Notes: generated by a model not told the origin, from the sequence alone. A stretch of 33,769 nucleotides of DNA from Clostridia bacterium (GCA_012838175.1 DUPU01000135.1:1-33769), one strand, 5' to 3'. Positions 17,864 through 26,476 are shown, counted from the stretch's first letter. Translations and numbers: made by a program.

Positions 17864-18448
17864 TCAATCCTTTCCTATCTTTCTCTCACATCCTTTTAAC
17901 AATCGGGAAATATTGGAATGGTGTTTATAAATGACAAATATTGCTCCCAAAAAACTAAATAAAATATAATGTATTTCATGATGAAAATATAATGTGGCAA
18001 TGGGTACGGTTAAGGCTCCTAATATGGTACCTAATGAAACATAGCGGGTTAAAAAAACCGTAATAATCCAAACTATAATTGCTAAAAACCCTTCTAAAGG
18101 CAGCAGGGTAATCAAAGCCCCAAATCCGGCAGCTGCCCCTTTACCCCCTCTGAAACCTAAAAATATGGGGTAATTATGTCCGATCACTACGGCCAGTCCC
18201 GCTAATGTGGCTGTCAAAGGTGAACCAAAGTGTTTTGCAATTAATACGGCAACAATACCTTTGCCTACATCTCCGATTAATACCAAGAAGGCCGGAACCT
18301 TACCTATGGTGCGCAGGGCATTAGTGAAACCTACATTACCACTGCCGTAATCCCGAATATCAATACCTTTAGTTATTCTGCCAATTAGATAAGCCCAGGG
18401 AATAGCTCCAAGCAAGTAAGCTGTTAATATAAAAACTACAGTTTTCAT
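17864..18448 (-). CDS. plsY: Acyl-phosphate:glycerol-3-phosphate acyltransferase
   Basis: PlsY transfers an acyl group from acyl-phosphate to glycerol-3-phosphate at the membrane, giving lysophosphatidate. The 194-residue protein has about five transmembrane segments and the three family motifs: GSGNVGFTNALR near residue 37, GHNYPIFLGFRGGKGAAAGFG near residues 91-110, and KHHSNISRLLKG near the C-terminus. It lies between der and gpsA; its product is the substrate of the PlsC encoded further upstream in this window. Confidence 0.96.
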   Translation of the reverse strand: MKTVVFILTAYLLGAIPWAYLIGRITKGIDIRDYGSGNVGFTNALRTIGKVPAFLVLIGDVGKGIVAVLIAKHFGSPLTATLAGLAVVIGHNYPIFLGFRGGKGAAAGFGALITLLPLEGFLAIIVWIITVFLTRYVSLGTILGALTVPIATLYFHHEIHYILFSFLGAIFVIYKHHSNISRLLKGCERKIGKD

Positions 18449-18498
18449 ACTTCACTCCCCTCCGAAAAACCTTGATGTCATTTCTGTAAAGATGAAAA

Positions 18499-19821
18499 TC
18501 AGGATTCTTTTTCCCTTTTCCTAATCATCATCCAAATATCTGTTCCTTCAAAACCGAAATTTTTCCGGAACTGATTTTCCAGATACCGCCGGTATGAAAA
18601 GTGCATTAGCTCCGGTTCATTAACAAACAAAACAAATTTTGGTGGTTTTACTCCTACTTGAGTGGCATAATATACCTTTAATCTTTTTCCTTTGTCCGTA
18701 GGAGGAGGAGTAATTGCCAAAGCTTCGTCCACCACCTCATTCAGACGCGCCGTAGGCACTCTCAGGTTTTGTTGTTCTGCCACAAAATCAACAATTTCCA
18801 AAATCCGGTTTACTCTTTGTCCGGTAAGGGCTGAGATGTACATAATGGGAGCATAGTGCAGAAACCCCATTTCTTCCCTGATCTTTCTATCAAATTGATG
18901 CATGGTTTTATCATTTTTCTTAACCAAATCCCATTTGTTGACAACCAGGATCATCCCTTTGCCGGCCTCATGGGCATAGCCGGCAATCTTTTTATCCTGT
19001 TCGGTAACTCCGTCTGTTCCGTCAATCAGCATAAGAATAATATCACTTCGGTCGATTGCCCTTAAGGATCGAAGCACACTATATCTTTCGGTAGGCTCAT
19101 TGACCCGTGATTTCCTCCTGATACCTGCCGTATCAATGATGACATAATGCTTTCCCTCTTGTTCAAAATAGCTGTCGACGGCATCCCGGGTTGTACCGGC
19201 AATATCGGAAACAATCAGTCTTTCTTCACCTAATATTTTATTTACTAAAGAGGACTTTCCTACATTGGGCCGCCCAATTACGGCTATTTTTATCGTTTCC
19301 GGCGGAATATTTTCTTCCCCTTCCGAAGGAAACTTATCCACTATAGCATCCAGAAGATCTCCCGTATTCATACCGTGAGCGGCGGAAATAGGAATTGGGT
19401 CGCCCAATCCTAATTTATAAAATTCATACACCCTATCCTGCTGATCAAAATTCTCAATTTTATTCACAGCCAGCACGATAGGCTTGCTGCTTTTTCGAAG
19501 TAATTGAGCTACAGCTTCATCATCAGGGGTTATCCCCGTTTTACCGTCTACCACAAAAAGGATTACATCCGCGTCTTCAATAGCGAGCTGGGCTTGTTGC
19601 TTTACCTTCATTTCTATAATACCGCCTTTGCCGTAAATCTCAATACCACCAGTATCAATTACGGTAAACTCCCTATTTAACCACTCAGCATCACGATACA
19701 AGCGGTCCCGGGTTACACCCGGCGTATCTTCTACAATGGCCACACGGCCTCCGGTGAAACGGTTAAATAATGTGGATTTGCCAACATTAGGACGGCCTAC
19801 AATAGCCACAATAGGTTTCAT
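18499..19821 (-). CDS. der: Ribosome-associated GTPase Der (EngA)
   Basis: Der has two tandem GTPase domains and is needed for 50S assembly. Domain 1 shows GRPNVGKSTLFNRFTGGR and DTPGVTRDR with NKIE; domain 2 shows GRPNVGKSSLVNKILGEER, DTAGIRRKSR and NKWDLV; a KH-like C-terminal domain follows (PPPTDKGKRLKVYYATQ and FRKNFGFEGTDIWMMIRKR). I place the start at ATG 19819-19821, 8 nt after GGAG, giving 440 residues; a GTG three codons upstream is the alternative. Confidence 0.97.
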   Translation of the reverse strand: MKPIVAIVGRPNVGKSTLFNRFTGGRVAIVEDTPGVTRDRLYRDAEWLNREFTVIDTGGIEIYGKGGIIEMKVKQQAQLAIEDADVILFVVDGKTGITPDDEAVAQLLRKSSKPIVLAVNKIENFDQQDRVYEFYKLGLGDPIPISAAHGMNTGDLLDAIVDKFPSEGEENIPPETIKIAVIGRPNVGKSSLVNKILGEERLIVSDIAGTTRDAVDSYFEQEGKHYVIIDTAGIRRKSRVNEPTERYSVLRSLRAIDRSDIILMLIDGTDGVTEQDKKIAGYAHEAGKGMILVVNKWDLVKKNDKTMHQFDRKIREEMGFLHYAPIMYISALTGQRVNRILEIVDFVAEQQNLRVPTARLNEVVDEALAITPPPTDKGKRLKVYYATQVGVKPPKFVLFVNEPELMHFSYRRYLENQFRKNFGFEGTDIWMMIRKREKES

Positions 19822-19857
19822 GCCTTTCACTCCAGCCTTTCCAGCACAATTGTGCCA

Positions 19858-21210
19858 TTAAGTTTGGGCTTTTTCCGAAAAAGCCTTTATAATAGCGGTT
19901 CCCGTAGGATCCAGTACATTTATCTTGCAGTTTAAAACTTTTTCCACCTGAGGGACTGTCATATTATCTAAAAATACATTCTCAGAAAATTTAAGCATGG
20001 TTGATGTGATAAAAATTTCCGGCATTCCTTTCTCTTTTTTTCTCCATTCTGAAAGACCCATAATCAAATCATGGCCTGTCAGGAGGCCGGTTACAGTAAC
20101 AGAATTACCGAAAAAATCATTGGAAACAGGGATTAAGCTTACTTCTAAATTTTTAATCTCATTAAGTTTCTTCATAATGGGCCGTAAAACAGGTTCTCCG
20201 GAAATTCCGGTGACAAAATAAAATTTTTGAAATGTTTTTAAGGCCGGGGGCAATTTAAAAGCATTTTTTTGAAAGTCATGCCAAAAAAATCGTACTAAAC
20301 CTACACCATTCTCAATCTGAGGAAATCCTTCATAATGCTCGTATGGTGGTATTTCCTGCCCTGCCAAAAGATAAAATTCATCTGCCAAAAAAACAAAATT
20401 AGTTTTTAACTTTCCCTTAAACTCTCGTTGCAGTGAGGAAATATCCCTGATTATGTTCCTGGCTTCCATAGGTGTATAGGACCGAAGAAAAGAATTTTTT
20501 TGATACTTGGTAATTCCGACCGGTACCACGGCAACAGACCTTACCTGGGGCCAAAATTTAGCCAAATCATCTATGGTATTCTGCAAATGTTTCCCGTCAT
20601 TAATTCCCGGACAAAGCACTATTTGAGTGTGCATTTGGATGCCGGCATCGGCAAGGCGGGAAATCTGGGTGATGATTTCGCCGGCACGAGGATTATTTAG
20701 GATTTTTTTTCTCAAACCCGGATTAGTGCTATGAACGGAAATGTAAATCGGACTAATGTGCATTTTTATGATGCGGGAGATGTCTTTTTCGCTAATATTA
20801 GTCAAGGTAATAAAATTCCCATATAGTAGAGATAACCGATAATCGTCATCCTTTACATATAATGTGTCTCTTAAATTAGGAGGCATTTGGTCCACGAAAC
20901 AAAAGATGCATTTGTTTTTGCATCTTTTCATTCCGTCAAATGTATCCTGGGTAAATACCAGACCCAAATCTTCATCAGGATCCTTTTCAATCTCCAATAT
21001 TATTCTTTCATGATTACACTTTTTAATCTCCACATCAATGTATTCATCTGCGCAAAGATAGCGGTAATCAATGAGATCCTGAGGCACAATCCCGTTAACG
21101 GATATAAGGATATCACCTTTTTCTATGCCAAGCTCATCTGCAATGCTTTTCTGTATCACATCGGAAATTTCTGCCTTCACTGGAGTCACCGCTTTCAATG
21201 ATTTCCCCAT
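19858..21210 (-). CDS. DUF512 protein: PDZ plus radical-SAM-like domain
   Basis: A 450-residue protein of the DUF512/TIGR03279 group of putative radical SAM enzymes. The N-terminus is PDZ-like (ADELGIEKGDILISVNGIVPQDLID, residues 25-50). A Cys cluster of the form CxxxCxxC (CKNKCIFCF near residue 92) fits 4Fe-4S radical SAM binding, followed by YISVHSTNPGLRKKIL and QIVLCPGINDG. The C-terminal DUF512 domain contains GVGLVRFF and VTGLLTGHD. The reaction is unknown. The family commonly lies next to der, as here. The ATG lacks a strong ribosome-binding site; TTG at 21196-21198 after GGGG, or the nearby GTG, could be the real start. Confidence 0.85.
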   Translation of the reverse strand: MGKSLKAVTPVKAEISDVIQKSIADELGIEKGDILISVNGIVPQDLIDYRYLCADEYIDVEIKKCNHERIILEIEKDPDEDLGLVFTQDTFDGMKRCKNKCIFCFVDQMPPNLRDTLYVKDDDYRLSLLYGNFITLTNISEKDISRIIKMHISPIYISVHSTNPGLRKKILNNPRAGEIITQISRLADAGIQMHTQIVLCPGINDGKHLQNTIDDLAKFWPQVRSVAVVPVGITKYQKNSFLRSYTPMEARNIIRDISSLQREFKGKLKTNFVFLADEFYLLAGQEIPPYEHYEGFPQIENGVGLVRFFWHDFQKNAFKLPPALKTFQKFYFVTGISGEPVLRPIMKKLNEIKNLEVSLIPVSNDFFGNSVTVTGLLTGHDLIMGLSEWRKKEKGMPEIFITSTMLKFSENVFLDNMTVPQVEKVLNCKINVLDPTGTAIIKAFSEKAQT

Positions 21211-21231
21211 TATTATCCATTATACCGTAAA

Positions 21232-21684
21232 TTAAGTCAATACTCCCTGTCTCTTAAGCATCTTCTTAACCTCCTTGAATAAAAGAGGGAAATCTTTTTT
21301 CAGGCCTTGACGTGCCAAAAAATTGCCTGTTTTTATTAAGCCATACCGGGCTAACCTTTCTCCCCACCTGGACATTCTATTAATAAAAAGGTTAGTATTT
21401 ATCATAATTAAATCCTGAGCCGGTATTTCCATTAATTGCAAAAAGTCTTGAATTGCCCTTGGCACAAGTTCCATTTCCCCTTTGACACCTAAAGTATATA
21501 CTTGATTGCCCTGTTTATCATTTCCCAGATATCTTAATTCACTTTTACTTTCTTGGCAACCGAAAAAAGGTATCCCTGAAAATTGAAGAGAGGCTGCTTC
21601 TTGGGCAGACCATAATCCCAAATAAGCGGCCCCAGCTACCACAGCAGAATGCACTCCGCTATAACTGTAAAATATTATTTTCAT
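21232..21684 (-). CDS. DUF3189 family protein (second copy)
   Basis: A 150-residue cytoplasmic protein of unknown function. It begins MKIIFYSYSGVHSAVVAGAAYLG, a clear parallel to the MKIIYCCYGGSHSSVTAAAIHLG start of the adjacent gene, and also shares GIPFF/SIPYF, LGNDKQGNQVYTLG and DLIMINTN segments with it. I recognise both as DUF3189, a family I know from endospore-forming Firmicutes. The start overlaps the upstream stop codon by 4 nt (ATGA), so translation is coupled. This copy replaces the CYGGSHSS motif by SYSGVHSA and is the more diverged. No catalytic function is known to me. Confidence 0.8.
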   Translation of the reverse strand: MKIIFYSYSGVHSAVVAGAAYLGLWSAQEAASLQFSGIPFFGCQESKSELRYLGNDKQGNQVYTLGVKGEMELVPRAIQDFLQLMEIPAQDLIMINTNLFINRMSRWGERLARYGLIKTGNFLARQGLKKDFPLLFKEVKKMLKRQGVLT

Positions 21685-22163
21685 TGGGTACCTCCATCAG
21701 AATTTCCCCTTGCTATGGTTACCTTTAACCTATGCACCATTGCGGCAATTTTGAAAAAAGCATTTTGTGTTCCCATGATCACAATAGGTCTGCCGAGGGA
21801 AACAATCCCTAAACGCCTGGAAGTATATCCTCCAATCATCATAGCTACATTAACATAGGGCATAGTATCAATGATAACCGTCTGGGACTGGTCGATACCG
21901 TAGATTTGGGCAATCTGCCTGAGAATATTTTCAAAGTATTTTCCCAAATTATGTTTGCCGATAATATAAACCTCATTTCCGTATTCATCACGGCCCATAA
22001 ACCGGAAGTACCCATGGTCTTTATTTATTTGTCGGTCAAAATAGGGTATTGACAATAATTCTTTCCCAGTCGGTTTCCTGGTTAAAGGAAGCATACCCAG
22101 ATGTATTGCTGCTGCTGTGACGGATGAATGACTGCCCCCGTAACAGCAATAAATAATTTTCAT
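21681..22163 (-). CDS. DUF3189 family protein (first copy)
   Basis: A 160-residue protein with the motif YCCYGGSHSSVTAAAIHLG at the N-terminus, then LLSIPYFDRQINKDHGYFRFMGRDEYGNEVYIIG and QTVIIDTMPYVNVAMMIGGYTSRRLG. The N-terminal strand plus Gly/Ser/His loop suggests a nucleotide- or phosphate-binding alpha/beta fold, but this is inference. It sits 11 nt after the spoIIP-like gene and overlaps the second DUF3189 gene by 4 nt. Its ribosome-binding site GAGGGGG is good. The association with spoIIP points to a sporulation role. Confidence 0.8.
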   Translation of the reverse strand: MKIIYCCYGGSHSSVTAAAIHLGMLPLTRKPTGKELLSIPYFDRQINKDHGYFRFMGRDEYGNEVYIIGKHNLGKYFENILRQIAQIYGIDQSQTVIIDTMPYVNVAMMIGGYTSRRLGIVSLGRPIVIMGTQNAFFKIAAMVHRLKVTIARGNSDGGTQ

Positions 22164-22174
22164 AATCGCCCCCT

Positions 22175-23353
22175 CTATTTTTCTTTTCTTTTGCTAAAAG
22201 CGTTTTTCCACTCACTGCCCGCAAATTCTTTAAGCTTTTTCATTCCCCCGCTTACTGATCCAGTGCTGATTAATAAAAACAATCCTCCACCGACCACTAA
22301 GATTCCTAAAAGCCACCATATAGCTTGTCCGGAACCGGACTTGGATCTGGTAATATCCGGAGCGGCCATTTGATTGTATTGGGGATTATTTGCCCTGGAT
22401 TGATAGACGCCTAATACCTTGGGTACGGTATCAGCAAAAAGGGCTGCTCCCCTTTGAGCATCTTCCCGGCTGTTTTTGTCTGAACCCACCTCAACTAACA
22501 TCATCCTGGGACCTAAGTCCTGGTTATAATTGCCCCGGGCCAAAAAAATTCCTTCAAACAAGCCGGGATGGGTTTTATCCATGGCAGCTTTCATTGTTTT
22601 AGCGAATTCCAAATTGGCTTGTTTGTTTTGGTTTTGCCGGCCCACTACCATTTTGATCTTTGTTACCTTTTGACCCTTTACTTCGCTTTCATAAACTTCA
22701 GCAGGTACAGCATCCCGATGTACGTCAAAAACAATGGCCGGCTGCTTTTTTAACAGGTTCACCGCAGTTCTCCTGGAACGTTGATATGCTCCGGCATCAT
22801 GAGGATCATGAGGTGTTTTGTCATGATATACCTCCAGGCCTAAACTTTTCATTTTTTCGGCAAATACCGTTCCTACCTTAAGGATTCCCCCCCTACCCTG
22901 GTGACTGGCAGCTCCGTCCGTGGGAGTATAGGATTCATCAGTATGAGTATGATAAACACCTACTACATTATTCTGTTTATTACCCCCTTGAACACTGATA
23001 TCTGCTGCGGCCGGTAAATCATCCCATTCATCCAGCCAGGCAATATTTTCCGTTCCTAAATACTCGCAATAGGCGGTAAAATCCTTTACCTTTGTAACCC
23101 GATAATGCTTATTATCGGCGGCCCAGAATTCATCATCTACATGAACAGGGAGAGCGGTCATGGTAATGGTGTTGTTTGATTGATCTACTATTTGGTAATA
23201 CTTCCCTTCCGGTGCCTCACTTTCATAGCTGACACCTAAAAAATTCCACCAGCCGGATGTGAGTACCGAGTGATGATTAGCATAGGTCGCACTTCCCAGG
23301 ACGATTAGACCAAAGATAATTAGAAATACAAGAGCCGATTTATTTCTCACCAT
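22175..23353 (-). CDS. spoIIP: SpoIIP-like peptidoglycan hydrolase with N- and C-terminal membrane segments
   Basis: SpoIIP is the amidase/endopeptidase of forespore engulfment. This 392-residue homologue has an N-terminal hydrophobic segment (residues 7-23), a roughly 100-residue beta-rich stretch unlike the classical protein, then the catalytic family motifs YHTHTDESYTPTDG (residues 134-147), FDVHRD (209-214), KMVVGRQNQNKQANLEFA and NYNQDLGPRMMLVEVGSDKNS. A second hydrophobic segment at about 344-362 (WWLLGILVVGGGLFLLI) is followed by a basic tail. The second anchor is unusual, as B. subtilis SpoIIP has only the N-terminal one. The ATG follows GGAGG at 5 nt and overlaps the DUF1614 gene by 14 nt. 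It may be a paralogue rather than the engulfment enzyme itself. Confidence 0.85.
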   Translation of the reverse strand: MVRNKSALVFLIIFGLIVLGSATYANHHSVLTSGWWNFLGVSYESEAPEGKYYQIVDQSNNTITMTALPVHVDDEFWAADNKHYRVTKVKDFTAYCEYLGTENIAWLDEWDDLPAAADISVQGGNKQNNVVGVYHTHTDESYTPTDGAASHQGRGGILKVGTVFAEKMKSLGLEVYHDKTPHDPHDAGAYQRSRRTAVNLLKKQPAIVFDVHRDAVPAEVYESEVKGQKVTKIKMVVGRQNQNKQANLEFAKTMKAAMDKTHPGLFEGIFLARGNYNQDLGPRMMLVEVGSDKNSREDAQRGAALFADTVPKVLGVYQSRANNPQYNQMAAPDITRSKSGSGQAIWWLLGILVVGGGLFLLISTGSVSGGMKKLKEFAGSEWKNAFSKRKEK

Positions 23354-24059
23354 TAGTTCCTCCTTCTTTTTCCTCCTGTTCTCTGGTGTGAGAGGGATTC
23401 TTCAACTCATCCAAGAGTTTTTTCGGACGTCCTGCCAAAGCCGGACCGCCTTGAATTCTTTCCCTTAATTCACCTACAAACTCCGCCAATAATACCGCAA
23501 TAATTCCGGAAAGGACTACCGCATCTATAGCCCCCGCTCCTCCCATATTTACCCTGCCGGGGGTATTAGTGCCGATTAACCACAAGTAATTGACTATATC
23601 AGCCAAAATAACCCCCAAAATAGCCGTAATAAAAGCCCCTCTTCTGGACCGGCTCAAAATATATGCCACTAATCCGGCAATAATTGGGATTACCCATAGA
23701 GGGTCAATCATCATGGTCTCCGGTTCGGCAGAAAGCAGTCTGAAAGCTGAAACTATCAGAAAAGCGGTAACAATGGTTCCAAAGACTGTTCGCCCCCATT
23801 CTTTGGTTGTGCCCGCTGTTACCAGGAGATATATGGCAAAGATAAAGGGAATCACAGCGCCCCCGAGATTTACAATAAGGTCGGTCCTTCCCGAAATGAG
23901 GGGAATGTTAATAAAACTGCCTACAATTATGGCGGCAATAACCGCCAATGCCCCCTTATCCGTTAGCTTCATCCGATCTAAGACCCGCTGGGCTAATCCA
24001 AAATAAATAATAATTGACAATATTACAAGAACAATCATGCCTATAGGTACTTGCGGCAT
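23340..24059 (-). CDS. DUF1614 family integral membrane protein
   Basis: A 239-residue protein with about seven hydrophobic segments between residues 5 and 195 (for example IGMIVLVILSIIIYFGLA, GALAVIAAIIVGSFI, LWVIPIIAGLVAYIL) and a charged cytoplasmic tail (residues 200-239). The segment VNMGGAGAIDAVVLSGIIAVLLAEF is the part I associate with DUF1614. Function is unknown. It is the first gene of the operon and overlaps the spoIIP-like gene by 14 nt, which suggests the two act together at the membrane. Confidence 0.78.
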   Translation of the reverse strand: MPQVPIGMIVLVILSIIIYFGLAQRVLDRMKLTDKGALAVIAAIIVGSFINIPLISGRTDLIVNLGGAVIPFIFAIYLLVTAGTTKEWGRTVFGTIVTAFLIVSAFRLLSAEPETMMIDPLWVIPIIAGLVAYILSRSRRGAFITAILGVILADIVNYLWLIGTNTPGRVNMGGAGAIDAVVLSGIIAVLLAEFVGELRERIQGGPALAGRPKKLLDELKNPSHTREQEEKEGGTNGEK

Positions 24060-24127
24060 TAAATCTAACCCCTTTCCTTAATTGGATTTCATAATTATAT
24101 TTTGCGAAAACCAAAAGGAATATACAA

Positions 24128-24154
24128 AAAAGCGCGGCTCACAGCCACGCTTTT
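24128..24154 (-). terminator. Intrinsic terminator after ispH-rpsA
   Basis: The minus strand folds AAAAGCG-U-GGC with GCC-G-CGCTTTT (11 bp including a U-G pair, 5-nt loop) followed by TTTTTTGT. It lies 30 nt after the stop codon. Confidence 0.85.
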
Positions 24155-24185
24155 ACTAATCAGGGTTAATTATATGAAAACTTGT

Positions 24186-26348
24186 TTATTCTTTAGTTAA
24201 ATCTTTTCCCACAATTTCGCCAATGGTAACTTCCAGTCCCTCATCCTGGGAGGTTTGGGGAAAATCATCTTTCGCCTTTTCTTCATTTACTCCGGGAGAG
24301 TTTTCCATAGTATCCCCAGGTAGGTCAAGGGCTTCCTTAATGCTTAGGCTAATTCTCTTTGCCTCTTTATCAACGCCTAATATTTTCACTTTTACTTCAT
24401 CACCGGGTGATACCACATCTTCGGTTTTTGCTACCCGATGATGAGCAAGTTGAGAAATATGGGCTAACCCTTCAACCCCTGGTTCCAATTGAATAAAGGC
24501 ACCAAAAGGAGCTGTGCGCATAACTTTGGCGTCTACAATAGCGCCAACAGGATATTTTTCATCCACAGTATCCCAGGGATTGGGTAAAAGCTGTTTTAAC
24601 CCTAAAGATATTTTCTCCTGCTCCCGATCCAAGGCTAAAATATATACCTCCAGTTCATCTCCCTCTTTCAGGACATCGGCAGGATGGTTCACCCGATACC
24701 AAGCCATTTCGGATACATGAAGCAAGCCGTCAACACCTCCGATATCCACAAAGGCGCCAAAACTGGTTAAACGACGCACCACACCTTTTACAGTTTGACC
24801 TTCACTGATTTTTTCCCAGGTTTCTTTTTTACTTTGTTGGGCTTCTTCCAGTAAAACTGCTTTGGCGGAAAGAACCAGTTTATTGCTGGACCGTTCACAT
24901 TCAATCACTTTCAGGCGGATTTCCCTGCCTACATATGGCTTCAAGTCCTCGACAAAACCCATTTCCACTAAGGAAGCAGGGATAAAGCCCCGAACTCCCA
25001 CATCCACTAATAATCCACCCTTAACCACTTCAATAACTTTTCCGGTAACTATTGCTCCAGTTTCCAAGGCATTATTTAATCTTTCCCAGTTTTTCTCCTG
25101 ATCCACCCGGCGTTTGGATAAAACAGGGTGCCCCTCATCATTTTCTCTCTTTAGCACCAGAACTTCTATTTGGTCGCCCACTTTAAGAGCGTCATGTATA
25201 TTTTCTGCTTCATAGGCAGAGAGCTCAGAACGGGGGATTATGCCCTCAGACTTGCCCCCTACATCTACAAGTACTTCCGTATCACGTACCTGAACTATTG
25301 TACCGGAAATTCTTTCACCCCTGCGCACACGTTTAATGTCTTTGTCATATGCTTCAGCAAAAGACGGTTCGGTACTATTCTGGGTCTCTCCTTCTACTAA
25401 TGGCTCCTCTGCGGGTAGATCATTTTGAGGTTTTTCATCTGTTCCTTTTTGTGCTTCTTCATTTGCTGTTATTTCTGATGCTGTTTCTGTTGTTACTTCT
25501 GTCCTTTCCTCTTGATCAGTAAATTCCATCATCCTCTGTAATACCTCCTTAATAATCCAATCTGGGGTAGATGCCCCAGCAGTTACACCTACTTTCTTTT
25601 TACCTTTGAACCATGAAAAATCTATATCATTTACTTCCTCTATATGATATGTAGGTGTACCTGCTTCACTTGAAATCCGGGCCAATTTTTTTGTATTGGC
25701 ACTATTTAATCCTCCAACAATCAGTACAAGATCAACTTCTTTAGCCAATGCTAAAGCTGATTCTTGTCTTTCGGCTGTGGCATGACAAATAGTATTGTAT
25801 ATTGTCAAGTTTTCTTTCCTTTTTTTTAAGACATCCACAACCTGTTGGAAGTTTTGGTCCGATTGAGTAGTTTGAGCAATCACCCCAACCTTGTCCCCGA
25901 GAGGTACTGTTATTGCTTCCATAGGATTTTCTACCACTACAGCGGAATTATTTGACCAACCCACAATACCTTCAACTTCAGGGTGGTTTTTATCACCCAC
26001 CACCACTACCGAGTAACCTTGTTCGGATAAATCCTTGGCAAATGACTGGGCTTTTTTTACAAACGGACAAGTGGCGTCAATCAATGAAATATTCTTTTCT
26101 TTCGCCAGGGTAAAAACTTCCGGCTTAACTCCGTGGGACCTAATAATGGCATAGTTTCCTTCAACCTGATTTAAATCGTCTACTCCAACAATCCCTTTCT
26201 CAGCCAGTCTTTTAACTTCCTGAGGATTATGAATCAAGGGACCTATTGAATATACTCTCCCAAATTGTTTGGCAGCATCTTCTGCAAATTGCAGAGCTCT
26301 TTTTACACCAAAGCAAAAACCGGCGTTTTTTGCCAAAACTACTTGCAA
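24186..26348 (-). CDS. ispH-rpsA: Fused HMBPP reductase (IspH) / ribosomal protein S1
   Basis: The N-terminal half is IspH, the 4Fe-4S enzyme making IPP and DMAPP in the last MEP-pathway step; the C-terminal half is an S1-like mRNA-binding protein. IspH cysteines are visible at residue 12 (GFCFGVKRA), 94 (DATCPFVKK) and 188 (NTICHATAERQ). An acidic, low-complexity linker (about 278-340) leads to four S1 repeats beginning near residues 346, 430, 515 and 600, of which the third (GQTVKGVVRRLTSFGAFVDIGG) is the most canonical. I set the start at TTG 26346-26348, 8 nt after GGAG (720 residues). This fusion is established in Clostridia. The protein links isoprenoid synthesis to translation, for unknown reasons. 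Confidence 0.95.
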   Translation of the reverse strand: MQVVLAKNAGFCFGVKRALQFAEDAAKQFGRVYSIGPLIHNPQEVKRLAEKGIVGVDDLNQVEGNYAIIRSHGVKPEVFTLAKEKNISLIDATCPFVKKAQSFAKDLSEQGYSVVVVGDKNHPEVEGIVGWSNNSAVVVENPMEAITVPLGDKVGVIAQTTQSDQNFQQVVDVLKKRKENLTIYNTICHATAERQESALALAKEVDLVLIVGGLNSANTKKLARISSEAGTPTYHIEEVNDIDFSWFKGKKKVGVTAGASTPDWIIKEVLQRMMEFTDQEERTEVTTETASEITANEEAQKGTDEKPQNDLPAEEPLVEGETQNSTEPSFAEAYDKDIKRVRRGERISGTIVQVRDTEVLVDVGGKSEGIIPRSELSAYEAENIHDALKVGDQIEVLVLKRENDEGHPVLSKRRVDQEKNWERLNNALETGAIVTGKVIEVVKGGLLVDVGVRGFIPASLVEMGFVEDLKPYVGREIRLKVIECERSSNKLVLSAKAVLLEEAQQSKKETWEKISEGQTVKGVVRRLTSFGAFVDIGGVDGLLHVSEMAWYRVNHPADVLKEGDELEVYILALDREQEKISLGLKQLLPNPWDTVDEKYPVGAIVDAKVMRTAPFGAFIQLEPGVEGLAHISQLAHHRVAKTEDVVSPGDEVKVKILGVDKEAKRISLSIKEALDLPGDTMENSPGVNEEKAKDDFPQTSQDEGLEVTIGEIVGKDLTKE

Positions 26349-26439
26349 CTTTTTCACTCCTATTAGTCTATCACATTTCCGCAAACATAATTTCTATTCG
26401 GTAAAAAAAAAAATATTCCTGCATAAATTAACAATTTTT

Positions 26440-26468
26440 ATCGAAACCTTTTAATATCGATACCTTTT
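26440..26468 (-). repeat. Short tandem repeat upstream of ispH-rpsA
   Basis: Two 13-nt units (ATCGAAACCTTTT at 26440-26452 and ATCGATACCTTTT at 26456-26468, plus-strand reading) with one mismatch lie 16 nt apart in the 92-nt gap before the gene. They could be a protein-binding site or chance; the gap holds no clear sigma-A promoter. Confidence 0.35.
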
Positions 26469-26476
26469 CCCCAATG

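Noticed and set aside
23590-24006. A 138-codon plus-strand ORF
   Set aside because: It is antisense to the DUF1614 gene, Arg/Lys/Thr-rich as expected from the complement of transmembrane codons.
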